Notes: generated by a model from the letters alone, not told the origin. 9,090 nucleotides of DNA from Pseudomonadota bacterium (GCA_023390675.1 JAEWCK010000141.1:1-9090); one strand, 5' to 3'; positions 1 through 6,905 are shown, counted from the stretch's first letter. A program made the numbers and translations.

Positions 1-1
1 G

Positions 2-19
2 CCCCGGCCTGCGCCGGGG
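2..19 (-). terminator. GC-rich hairpin after the sheath gene, possible terminator
   Basis: CCCCGGC at 2-8 pairs perfectly with GCCGGGG at 13-19 around a four-base loop. On the minus strand the hairpin begins 23 bases after the sheath stop codon, a sensible place for an intrinsic terminator. The T-run that would confirm it would lie to the left of base 1, so it cannot be seen. The hairpin could instead be an attenuating or mRNA-stabilising element inside a longer injection-system operon. Confidence 0.4.
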
Positions 20-42
20 AACGGCCAGGACGAAGAAGCCGG

Positions 43-1404
43 TCAGGTGCTCGTCTGCATCTCCTGCTGGAAAGTGAGGACGATGAACTCGGCAGGCCGG
101 GTGATGGCGATTTGCACCTGAATGCGCATCACGCCGTCCATGATGTCGTCCGCGGTCATCGTGGCGCCGAGCCCGACCTCCACCGCAAAGGCTTCGGCTG
201 GCGTCGCGCCCGCCAGCGCGCCCTCGCGCCACAGGCGGACGAGAAAATTCTCGATCATCGCGCGAGCGGTGGTCCAGGTGATTGCCGTGTTGGGCTCGAA
301 GACGAGCGATTGGAGCGTCGCCTTCACCGATTGCTCGACATAGATGGCGGTGCGGCGGACGGAGATGTAGCGCCAGTCGCCGCTGTTGCCGTCGAGCGTG
401 CGCGCGCCCCAGACGAGGATGCCCTGGCCGGGGAACAACCGCATCGCATTGACCGAAAGGCCGTCGGCCGGCGCGTTGAGGTCCGCCTGCTGCTCAGCGG
501 ACATCGTGGCGAGCAGGCCCGTTGCCGCAGTGATTCCGATATTGGCGGGCGCTTTCCAGACCCCGCGGTTGGCATCGGTCGCGCACCAGATGCCGGCGAT
601 CGCGCCGCTCGGCGGCAGCACGCCCTCGGCGGCGGCAATGGCGGCGCGCACGCTTGCCGCAGCGGGATCGACGAAGCGCGGGTCGCCCCAGTCCGCATCG
701 ATTTCTCCCGGGGCGACGATCGAGGTGCGCAACGGCGGGAAATAAGCGGCCGCGAAGCTTCGCGCCTGTTCGGGCAGGGTTGCGATGGCGGCGCGGAAAT
801 CGGCGACGTCGGGCTCCCAGCCCTGCGCGGGCGTATCGAGCCCGCCGACGTCGAGCAGCGCCATGCGATCCCCGGCGTCGCCCGCGGCCTTGGTCAATGC
901 GACGGCAGCAGCGTTGCGATCGGTGGCGGCAAGCAACGCGGCGTCGGGCATGGCGAGCATCGTCGGACCGGGCAGGTTCGCAGTCGCGATGCCGGCGAGG
1001 AGCGGGGCCAGCGACACCGGCGCGTCATAACTTCCGCACGAAACGATCCAGGCTCTTTCGCCGCCATTGGCGAAAAACAGGCGAATGCTGTCGTAGAGCA
1101 GGAAGCGTGGACCCGCGGCCCGGACGAGGATCACCGCATCGAGGTCCAGCACGAACTCGCCGACCGCGAGATCGTTGGACGGGAGCGCGGTGCCGGGCGC
1201 GGCGAGATAGTAATGCGGCGTGTGGCGGCCGCCGAAGAACTGCACGAATTCGGCGAGCGAGCCGATCTGCCTGGGCTCGGCTCCGGGCGATCGCTCGGTA
1301 TGGCCGATAAAGCAGGGGACCGCGGTCTCGACGCCGATCGCCGACGACGGAAACGCACCGGTCTCGGTGACGTAGACGCCGGGGGTCCGGTATTCGGTCG
1401 GCAT
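43..1404 (-). CDS. Contractile tail sheath protein, eCIS/phage type
   Basis: This 453-residue protein is a contractile sheath subunit, which polymerises around an inner tube and shortens to drive it through a target membrane. The N-terminus carries the sheath hallmark TPGVYV (residues 7-12), followed by a VETAVPCFIGHTER segment (25-38). That segment resembles sheaths of extracellular contractile injection systems more than P2 or Mu sheaths. The conserved C-terminal core shows GIWCATDANRGVWKAPAN (271-288), GQGILVWGARTLDG (326-339), the RYISVRR strand (345-351), FEPNT (369-373) and the closing RPAEFIVLTFQ (436-446). Length is within the family's range. The ATG follows the upstream amidohydrolase stop by one base (TAG-A-ATG) and has no evident Shine-Dalgarno site, which suggests translational coupling. 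No other structural gene of the particle is in view. A prophage or tailocin sheath is the main alternative; the sheath assignment itself is firm. Confidence 0.9.
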   Translation of the reverse strand: MPTEYRTPGVYVTETGAFPSSAIGVETAVPCFIGHTERSPGAEPRQIGSLAEFVQFFGGRHTPHYYLAAPGTALPSNDLAVGEFVLDLDAVILVRAAGPRFLLYDSIRLFFANGGERAWIVSCGSYDAPVSLAPLLAGIATANLPGPTMLAMPDAALLAATDRNAAAVALTKAAGDAGDRMALLDVGGLDTPAQGWEPDVADFRAAIATLPEQARSFAAAYFPPLRTSIVAPGEIDADWGDPRFVDPAAASVRAAIAAAEGVLPPSGAIAGIWCATDANRGVWKAPANIGITAATGLLATMSAEQQADLNAPADGLSVNAMRLFPGQGILVWGARTLDGNSGDWRYISVRRTAIYVEQSVKATLQSLVFEPNTAITWTTARAMIENFLVRLWREGALAGATPAEAFAVEVGLGATMTADDIMDGVMRIQVQIAITRPAEFIVLTFQQEMQTST

Positions 1405-1405
1405 T

Positions 1406-2713
1406 CTATTTGCTGAGGATGTCGAGCGCCGCGGCGGTCATTGCCTCGGTTGCCGTGCTTATCACCGCTTCGGCGTCGGGCGCCCATTGTGCGCTGTGAA
1501 GCGAGGGCAGGCTCGTGCCGTTCTTCTGCGCGGCGTCCCATTTGTCCCGGGGCACGCCGCCTACCCAGAAGATCAGGCTCTGGATATTGTTGTCGGCGAG
1601 CCAGAAGCGGCCGAAATCCTCGCCGCCCATCACGGGGCGGGTCTCCATTACGCGGTCCTTGCCGAAACGCGCGGCGAACAGGTCCTTGATCCGGTTCGAG
1701 AAGGGCGGAGTATTGAAGGTCGAGGGCGTGAACTCGTCCTTGATCGTCATCACCGGCATGCGATCGTCGGGCACGCCCGCGGCGATCGCCTCGCCCCTGG
1801 CGATGCGGGCGATGCCGTCGAGCAGCTTCTTGCGCACCTCGGGGGTGAAGCTGCGCACAGTGAGCAGCATCGTCACGTCGTTGCCGATCACGTTGTGCTT
1901 CGAGCCGCCATGGATGCTGCCGACGGTGACCACCGCCGAATCGAGCGGGTCGATCTCGCGGCTGACGAGCGTCTGGAGCGCAGTGACGATGCGCGCGGCG
2001 AGGACGATCGGGTCTTTGGTCGTCTGCGGATAGGCGCCGTGGCCGCCGACGCCCTTCACGACGAGATCGACCGAGTCGACATTGGCGAGCGCATAGCCCG
2101 GCGTGACACCGATCTGGCCGGCGGGCTGGCTGGCGCTGTCGTGGAAGGCCAAGGCGAATTGCGGCTTTGGGAAGCGCGTGAACAGCCCGTCGTCGAGCAT
2201 CGCCTTGGCGCCCTTGCCGCGCTCCTCGGCGGGCTGGGCGATCATCACCAGCGTGCCGTGCCACTGCGCCTTCATCGCCGCCATGTTGCGGAGCGTGCCG
2301 ATCCAGCTCGCCATGTGCGTGTCGTGGCCGCAGGCGTGCATCACGCCGGTCTGGATGCCTTCGTCGGTGGTGGCGGTGACTTTCGAGGCGAAGGGGAGGC
2401 CGGTGTCCTCGACTACCGGCAGCGCGTCCATGTCGGCGCGGATCAGCAGGACCGGGCCGGGGCCGTTCCTGAGCACCGCGACGACGCCGGTGCCGCCGAC
2501 CTTTTCCGTGACGTCGTAACCCGCATCGCGCGCGGCCTTGGCGAGCTTCGCGGCGGTCCGGACTTCGTGGAGGCTGAGCTCGGGGTTGGCGTGGAAGTCG
2601 CGATAATAGTCCATCAGCGCGGGGAGCGCCTTTTGCGTGGCATCGTGCACCGGATCGGCCGCCTGGGGCGTGGAAAGGCTCATCGCGGTTGCGAGAAGAA
2701 GAGTCCGGAGCAT
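1406..2713 (-). CDS. Exported M20-family amidohydrolase/peptidase
   Basis: A 435-residue metal-dependent hydrolase of the M20D group (hippurate hydrolase, N-acyl-amino-acid amidohydrolase and IAA-amino-acid hydrolase relatives), which cleaves N-acyl or amide bonds of amino acids or small peptides. Expected dinuclear-metal ligands are visible: Cys128 and His130 in HACGHDTH (126-133), Glu164 in the PAEE motif (161-164, with Glu163 as likely catalytic base), His191, and His406 in LHSAQW. GHGAYP (224-229) is the lid-domain motif with its conserved His, and MGGEDF (362-367) is also typical. Residues 1-19 form a short hydrophobic signal peptide ending near QAA, so export to the periplasm or beyond is likely. 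The start is the ATG at 2713, with GGGGAA four bases upstream. The gene sits one base before the sheath gene and 27 bases from a divergent exported zincin. The substrate cannot be told from sequence. Confidence 0.9.
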   Translation of the reverse strand: MLRTLLLATAMSLSTPQAADPVHDATQKALPALMDYYRDFHANPELSLHEVRTAAKLAKAARDAGYDVTEKVGGTGVVAVLRNGPGPVLLIRADMDALPVVEDTGLPFASKVTATTDEGIQTGVMHACGHDTHMASWIGTLRNMAAMKAQWHGTLVMIAQPAEERGKGAKAMLDDGLFTRFPKPQFALAFHDSASQPAGQIGVTPGYALANVDSVDLVVKGVGGHGAYPQTTKDPIVLAARIVTALQTLVSREIDPLDSAVVTVGSIHGGSKHNVIGNDVTMLLTVRSFTPEVRKKLLDGIARIARGEAIAAGVPDDRMPVMTIKDEFTPSTFNTPPFSNRIKDLFAARFGKDRVMETRPVMGGEDFGRFWLADNNIQSLIFWVGGVPRDKWDAAQKNGTSLPSLHSAQWAPDAEAVISTATEAMTAAALDILSK

Positions 2714-2730
2714 ATGGTTCCCCGCTGCAT

Positions 2731-2735
2731 GGAGG
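2731..2735 (+). promoter_or_regulatory. Shine-Dalgarno site fixing the zincin start
   Basis: A perfect GGAGG lies five bases before the ATG at 2741. Competing in-frame ATGs at 2714, 2729 and 2759 have no comparable site, so this one selects 2741. The 2714 ATG abuts the divergent amidohydrolase ATG in a CATATG, so only 27 bases separate the two chosen starts. Promoters for both genes must therefore lie at least partly inside the opposing coding sequence. Confidence 0.7.
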
Positions 2736-2740
2736 CGCGA

Positions 2741-3334
2741 ATGTCGCTTGGGCTCGGGATGCTGTCAAACCCGTCGCGGCGCGCGGTGCTCGGCGGGATC
2801 GCCGCGCTGGCTGTGCCGTTGCCGGTATGGGCGGACGCGGATTTCCGCATCGACTGGCAGGGCGGCGAGCAGACGCCGGAAGTCGCAGCGTCGCTCGCGG
2901 CGCAGATCGCGCTGGTTCAGGCGCTGGCGATTTCCGACGACGCGATGACGTTCTTCCGTTCGCAGGTGATCACGGTCGATCGCGCGATGGGCACGAAGAC
3001 TCGCGCCGGGCCGCACGGCGTGTTCTTCGAGCGCCGCGCGGTGCCCGCGGACAATCCGGTGCTGCTTCACGAGCTGCTCCACCGCTGGCAGCTGGCAAGG
3101 ATGGGCGGGCCGCGCGATCCCGACGTGGTGCGCTTCTACAACGAGGCGAAGCGCGACGCGATCTTCCCGCCGAACGCCTATCTGATGACCAACCCGATGG
3201 AATTCTTCGCGATGACCGCGAGCACGGTGCTCCACGGCCGCGCGGCGCGTCCGCCCTACACGCGCGACAATGTGAAGGCGAAGATGCCGGGGTTGTACCG
3301 GTTCATCGTGAAGGAGTTCGGGTTCCGGGGCTAG
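2741..3334 (+). CDS. Small exported HExxH (zincin-like) protein
   Basis: A 197-residue protein I cannot assign to a named family. The N-terminus has a twin-arginine-like signal, SRRAVLGG (residues 12-19), then a hydrophobic stretch with a likely cleavage after VWA (29-31), so it should be exported, perhaps folded. HELLH at 110-114 matches the HExxH zinc-protease motif. Forty residues after His114, NPMEFFA (151-157) supplies Glu154, a plausible third zinc ligand in the style of gluzincin-like minimal metalloproteases. These motifs suggest a periplasmic or surface zinc peptidase of about 18 kDa after processing, but no activity is proven. The second signal arginine is followed by Ala-Val rather than the consensus x-Phe, so Sec export is possible. 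The start is set by GGAGG at 2731. The stop overlaps the stop of the convergent lipoprotein gene. It is divergent from the exported amidohydrolase. Confidence 0.8.
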   Translation: MSLGLGMLSNPSRRAVLGGIAALAVPLPVWADADFRIDWQGGEQTPEVAASLAAQIALVQALAISDDAMTFFRSQVITVDRAMGTKTRAGPHGVFFERRAVPADNPVLLHELLHRWQLARMGGPRDPDVVRFYNEAKRDAIFPPNAYLMTNPMEFFAMTASTVLHGRAARPPYTRDNVKAKMPGLYRFIVKEFGFRG

Positions 3335-3969
3335 GACGCCGGGACGAGTTCGATCACGTCGAGCAAGGACTCGAACCGCGGATAGGGCAGGACCAGCCGC
3401 CAGCGCTTCTCGCCGATGCGTTCGACATAGCCGATCATGTCGCGGTCGCGGTCGGTGCCGTAGCGCAGGGGGGAGGTCTCGTCGCCGAGGACGAGCGTGC
3501 CGACGAAGATCTGGCGAGCGTCGTTCTCGGGGAAGATCAGCCCGGCGGGGCGTTGCGAGCCGGTGAGCTTGTGGAAGGCAAGCGCATCGCCTTCCGCCAC
3601 CACGACGCAGTCGAAGGCCGGATAGGCCGTGAAGCCGCGCGTCGCGGTGCCGACGCCGCCGAGCTTGAAAGTGCGGCAGCGATAATCGCCCGGCGGAAGC
3701 GCCGCGCCGGCCAGCGCCTGATCGGGCGCGAAGAGCGTGGGGTCGGCGTCGATCGCGGCGGCGTCGGCGGGGGCGGCGCGTGCCGGCACGAGCGCCTCGT
3801 CCCACGCCTTGCGCCACTTGCGCAGCCGCGCGCGATCGTCGTCGGTGACGACGCGCCGCCAGCTCACCGTCGGGTCGAGCTTGGGCGAAGTCGCCTCGCC
3901 ATAGACCTGGCGAAACGCGCTGCATCCCGGAAGGGCGAGCGCGAGCGCCGCCAGTGCGATCCATTTCAT
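3331..3969 (-). CDS. DUF4893-like lipoprotein
   Basis: A 212-residue protein with a textbook lipoprotein signal: Lys2, a hydrophobic run, and lipobox LPGC with the lipidated Cys at residue 16. Ser follows the Cys, which favours outer-membrane sorting. The mature part resembles DUF4893 proteins as I recall them from sphingomonads, with PGDYRCRTFKLGG (92-104), KLTGSQRPAG (134-143), GTLVLGDE (157-164), a YGTDRDRDMIGYVERIG stretch (170-186), and KRWRLVLPYPRFESLLD (188-204). The function of this family is unknown to me. It is the last gene of the patatin-bdhA run, 17 bases after the bdhA stop, with AGGAG (complement of 3981-3985) upstream. Its stop shares CTAG with the convergent zincin stop. The link to hydroxybutyrate metabolism is positional only. 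Confidence 0.85.
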   Translation of the reverse strand: MKWIALAALALALPGCSAFRQVYGEATSPKLDPTVSWRRVVTDDDRARLRKWRKAWDEALVPARAAPADAAAIDADPTLFAPDQALAGAALPPGDYRCRTFKLGGVGTATRGFTAYPAFDCVVVAEGDALAFHKLTGSQRPAGLIFPENDARQIFVGTLVLGDETSPLRYGTDRDRDMIGYVERIGEKRWRLVLPYPRFESLLDVIELVPAS

Positions 3970-3986
3970 TGCGCCCGTCTCTCCTG

Positions 3987-4772
3987 TCAGGCTGCGGTCC
4001 AGCCCCCGTCGATCGAATAGTTCGCGCCGGTGATCGAGGCCGCCTCGTTACGGCAGAGAAATAGCACGAGGGCGGCAACTTGTTCCGGCTGGACGAATTC
4101 CTTGGTCGGCTGCGCGGCGAGGAGAACGTCGTTCATCACTTGCTCGCGCGTGAGATTGCGCGCCTTCATCGTGTCCGGAATCTGATTCTCGACCAGCGGC
4201 GTCCAGACATAGCCGGGCGAGACGCAATTGACCGTTATGCCGAAGGTCGCGGTCTCGAGGGCCACGGTCTTGGTGAGACCCGCGAGCCCGTGCTTGGCGG
4301 CGACATACGCCGACTTGTTGGGGCTGGCGACGAGGCTGTGCGCCGAGGCAGTGGAGATGATCCGCCCCCATTTGCGTGCCTTCATGCCCGGAATCGCGGC
4401 ATGCATCAGGTGGAAGGTCGAAGAGAGGTTGATCGCGAGGATCGCATCCCATTTCTCGGCCGGGAATTCCTCTACCGGCGCGACGTGCTGGATGCCGGCG
4501 TTCGAGATCAGGATGTCGACGCTGCCCAGCTCCTTCTCGGCGCGTGCTACCATTGCGGCGATCTGGTCGGGCTTCGACATGTCGGCGCTGTCGTAGAGCG
4601 CCTTCGCGCCGCTCAGCGCCTCAAGACCCGCGCGCTCCTGCTCGATCGCGCCCGCGTCGCCGAAGCCGTTGATCATCACGCTCGCCCCCTCGGCGGCGAG
4701 CGCCTTGGCATAGGCGAGACCGATCCCCGAGGTGGAGCCGGTGACGATCGCGGACTTGCCCTTGAGGAACAT
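3987..4772 (-). CDS. bdhA: D-3-hydroxybutyrate dehydrogenase (SDR)
   Basis: A 261-residue classical short-chain dehydrogenase that interconverts (R)-3-hydroxybutyrate and acetoacetate with NAD(H) in the cytoplasm (EC 1.1.1.30), the step that feeds polyhydroxybutyrate breakdown products into central metabolism. The Rossmann motif TGSTSGIG is at 11-18, NAG at 91-93, and the catalytic set is Asn115, Ser143, Tyr156 and Lys160. Residues corresponding to the substrate carboxylate site described for the Pseudomonas fragi enzyme also appear conserved (Gln95, His145, Lys153, Gln197), which separates it from generic acyl-carrier reductases. Length matches the family (about 255-262). The ATG has AGGAG (complement of 4779-4783) six bases upstream. 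It lies 13 bases after the patatin gene, which implies cotranscription. Confidence 0.93.
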   Translation of the reverse strand: MFLKGKSAIVTGSTSGIGLAYAKALAAEGASVMINGFGDAGAIEQERAGLEALSGAKALYDSADMSKPDQIAAMVARAEKELGSVDILISNAGIQHVAPVEEFPAEKWDAILAINLSSTFHLMHAAIPGMKARKWGRIISTASAHSLVASPNKSAYVAAKHGLAGLTKTVALETATFGITVNCVSPGYVWTPLVENQIPDTMKARNLTREQVMNDVLLAAQPTKEFVQPEQVAALVLFLCRNEAASITGANYSIDGGWTAA

Positions 4773-4785
4773 TGGAGACTCCTGA

Positions 4786-5925
4786 TTAGCGCTGGGTGAG
4801 GTCGAAGGCGGCGGTCTTGCCGTCGAGGATGTTCTCGGCGACGATCTGCGCGTTGGCCATGGTCTCGGCGATCGCGGCGCGGCCGGCCTGCCAGTGCTCG
4901 TGCATCGAGCGCGCGGAGAATTCGAAATCGCGCGAGCCGCCCTCCCAGGCGTTGGCGCGGTAGATCAGCTGAACGAGGCTGACCGGATATTCGGAGACGC
5001 GGGCGCGCAGCTTCGCGACCTCGGGGTCGTTCGCCAGCGCGGGCGGAAGCCGGTCGAGCAGCTTGCAGACCATCTGGCGCTCTTGCCGCAATTTCAGCCG
5101 CTCGTTCGAGACGGTGCGCGTGCGGCTCGAGAAGCGGATCTCCTTCTCGCGCGCGAGCACGTCGGTGATCGTGCGCGGCATCTCGTCGGCGGCGGAGAAG
5201 AGGTCGACCTGGAAGATGAGCGTCTCGGCGTCCTGCCGGTCGAGGACATGGGTGAGCGGCGTGTTCGAGACGAGCCCGCCGTCCCAATACCAATGTCCGT
5301 CGATCTCGACCGGGGGCAGGCCGGGCGGAAGCGCGCCCGAGGCCATGACGTGACGCGCGTCGAGGCGCTCGTCGCGCGTGTCGAAATAGCGGAAGTTGCC
5401 CGAGGCGATATCGACCGCGCCGACCGAGAGGCGGACCGGGCCGCTGTTGAGCAGGTCCCAGTCGATCAGCCGGTCGAGCGTCTCTCGGAGCGGCGCCGTA
5501 TCGTAGAAGCTCAGCGCTTCGGCCGTGCCCGGCGCGGCAAGCGTCGGCGGGAGCAGGCGCGGGCGGAAGAAGCCGGGGACCCCGCCGAGCATCACCATGC
5601 CCGCCGCCCATTCATGGCTCCATTCGCGCAGCGAATCGCTCATCGGGAGCGAGAAATCGGGGAGCGCCGAGGTGACTTCGTTCCAGAAGGACTTGATCGC
5701 GCTCATGCGCTTCTCGGGCGGATTGCCGGCGAAGAGCGCGGCGTTGACTGCGCCGATCGAGATGCCGGCGACCCAGTCGACTTCGATCTTCGCTTCGCCG
5801 AGCGCCTCGATCACGCCCGCCTGATAGGAGCCGAGCGCGCCGCCGCCCTGCAATACCAGCGCCACTGTGTCCGGCAGCGGCAGGCCGGGCGCGCGGCGGC
5901 GGGGACGGGACTCGGCGTCTGCCAT
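4786..5925 (-). CDS. Patatin-like phospholipase with DUF3734-like C-terminus
   Basis: A 379-residue serine hydrolase of the patatin family, which cleaves acyl esters of phospholipids or related lipids with a Ser-Asp dyad. The oxyanion-hole glycines are in QGGGALGSYQAG (26-37), the nucleophile elbow is GISIG (54-58, Ser56), and the catalytic Asp is in DGG (215-217). After about residue 250 the protein is charged and helical, with ISxG-free RTRTVSNERLKLRQER and a MHEHWQAG segment, which fits the DUF3734 tail of alphaproteobacterial members. There is no signal peptide, so it is likely cytoplasmic or membrane-peripheral. I chose the ATG at 5925; an upstream in-frame TTG at 5961 would add 12 residues, and neither has a clear Shine-Dalgarno site. 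It leads the run to bdhA and the lipoprotein gene. Neighbourhood suggests acyl-ester or PHB-granule-associated hydrolysis, but that is inference. Confidence 0.9.
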   Translation of the reverse strand: MADAESRPRRRAPGLPLPDTVALVLQGGGALGSYQAGVIEALGEAKIEVDWVAGISIGAVNAALFAGNPPEKRMSAIKSFWNEVTSALPDFSLPMSDSLREWSHEWAAGMVMLGGVPGFFRPRLLPPTLAAPGTAEALSFYDTAPLRETLDRLIDWDLLNSGPVRLSVGAVDIASGNFRYFDTRDERLDARHVMASGALPPGLPPVEIDGHWYWDGGLVSNTPLTHVLDRQDAETLIFQVDLFSAADEMPRTITDVLAREKEIRFSSRTRTVSNERLKLRQERQMVCKLLDRLPPALANDPEVAKLRARVSEYPVSLVQLIYRANAWEGGSRDFEFSARSMHEHWQAGRAAIAETMANAQIVAENILDGKTAAFDLTQR

Positions 5926-6011
5926 GCCGGGCGCTGTGGCGCATCGCGTGGGCGCGTGCAACGCTTGAGCGGCTGGGGCATTGTTGCGGGCAGCGAACGA
6001 AAGGGAATCCC
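5926..6011. promoter_or_regulatory. Divergent intergenic region, presumed promoters
   Basis: These 86 bases separate the patatin start from the zinc-protease start and must carry at least part of the promoters for both transcripts. I could not pick convincing -35/-10 pairs on either strand. The only visible detail is the short interrupted inverted repeat CGCT-TG-AGCG within the AACGCTTGAGCGG stretch just before the middle, plus AGGGA at 6002-6006 as the ribosome-binding site of the rightward gene. Confidence 0.4.
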
Positions 6012-6905
6012 ATGCGGCTCGACGATCTCGATCCCACCGACAATGCGCGCGATCTCGGCTCGGGCGGGGGTGGCGGAGGCTTCGGGCTGCTCGGGCTGCT
6101 GCCCTTGTTCCTCGGCCGCGGCATGGGCTGCGGCGGGATCGTGCTGCTCGGCATCGTCGGGCTGATCTACCTCGCGATGAGCGGGGGCGGCGGGCTGCTC
6201 AGTTCGAGTGGCGGCGCGGGCCAGTCCTCGACCGCGGGCCAGAGCGGCGCGCAGGTCTGCCAGGCGAGTCCCGAGCGGCTCGAGGCGTGCCGGGTAATGA
6301 CGAGCACCGACCAGACCTGGGCGGCGATCTTCCAACAGGCCGGCCAGCGCTACGAAAAGGCGTATATCAACTTCTTCCAGGGCGGCGCGCAGACCGGCTG
6401 CGGCGCGGCGAGCGCGGCGGTGGGGCCGTTCTACTGCCCGACCGATGACGGGGTGTATCTCGACACCAGCTTCTTCGACGAGCTCGCCCAGCGCTTCGGC
6501 GCCAAGGGCGATTTCGCGCGCGACTACGTGATCGCGCACGAGATGGGGCACCATGTCCAGGACCTGCTCGGCACCTCGGAGCAGGTCTCGCAGATGCAGG
6601 CGCGCGGCAGCGAGGCCGAGGGCAATCGCTGGTCGGTCGCGCTCGAGCTGCAGGCGGACTGCTTCGCGGGCGTCTGGGCGGCGCGCAACAGGGACCGGAT
6701 CGAGCCGGGCGACATCGAGGAAGGCATGACCGCGGCGAATGCGATCGGCGACGACACGCTCCAGAAGCAGGCGCAGGGCTCGGTGGTGCCCGACAGCTTC
6801 ACCCACGGCACCTCGGCGCAGCGGATGCAGTGGCTGCGCACCGGGCTGGAAAGCGGCGATCCGGGCAAGTGCGACACCTTTACGGCGCTGGGATTGTCGC
6901 ACTAA
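6012..6905 (+). CDS. ypfJ: YpfJ-type neutral zinc metallopeptidase, membrane-anchored
   Basis: A 297-residue protein of the YpfJ/KPN_02809 family (Pfam Zn_peptidase), putative neutral zinc metallopeptidases. It opens with the family's usual MRLDDL start and a glycine-rich stretch (16-23), then a hydrophobic region at 24-57 that should form one membrane segment, leaving the catalytic domain outside the cytoplasm. The domain carries HEMGHH (176-181, Glu177 catalytic, His176 and His180 ligands), then ELQADCFAG (212-220) with an acidic third ligand, and FTHGTSAQR (263-271), another family signature. Cysteines at 83, 92, 130, 142, 217 and 287 could form disulfides. The ATG has AGGGA five bases upstream. 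The physiological substrate is unknown for the family. It is probably first in a rightward operon. Confidence 0.92.
   Translation: MRLDDLDPTDNARDLGSGGGGGGFGLLGLLPLFLGRGMGCGGIVLLGIVGLIYLAMSGGGGLLSSSGGAGQSSTAGQSGAQVCQASPERLEACRVMTSTDQTWAAIFQQAGQRYEKAYINFFQGGAQTGCGAASAAVGPFYCPTDDGVYLDTSFFDELAQRFGAKGDFARDYVIAHEMGHHVQDLLGTSEQVSQMQARGSEAEGNRWSVALELQADCFAGVWAARNRDRIEPGDIEEGMTAANAIGDDTLQKQAQGSVVPDSFTHGTSAQRMQWLRTGLESGDPGKCDTFTALGLSH

Noticed and set aside
112..1416. Long plus-strand open frame opposite the sheath gene
   Set aside because: Its translation is Arg/Gly/Asp-rich low-complexity sequence with no recognisable motif, typical of the antisense frame of a GC-rich gene. The minus strand encodes a clear sheath.
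1487..2740. Upstream extension of the zincin frame, which would make a 615-residue protein
   Set aside because: The extension is antisense to the M20 hydrolase and has no protein-like features. The GGAGG-preceded ATG at 2741 and the signal peptide right after it mark the true start.
1131..2768. 545-residue minus-strand frame spanning the sheath and amidohydrolase genes
   Set aside because: A shifted-frame shadow, rich in Arg, Pro and Ala; both real genes in the other frames carry full catalytic or structural motifs.
2765..4078. 437-residue minus-strand frame across the zincin and lipoprotein genes
   Set aside because: Arg-rich shadow frame, out of frame with the DUF4893 lipoprotein and antisense to the zincin; no motif.
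5926..5961. Twelve-residue TTG-initiated extension of the patatin
   Set aside because: No Shine-Dalgarno site, a rare start codon, and no conserved sequence in the extra residues. The ATG at 5925 gives a normal patatin N-terminus.
5926..6011. Possible riboswitch or sRNA in the divergent gap
   Set aside because: Only 86 bases, no extended stem or known aptamer core seen, and both strands need the space for promoters.
4894..6165. 423-residue plus-strand frame opposite the patatin gene
   Set aside because: Antisense shadow of the patatin gene that also runs into the zinc-protease start in the wrong frame.
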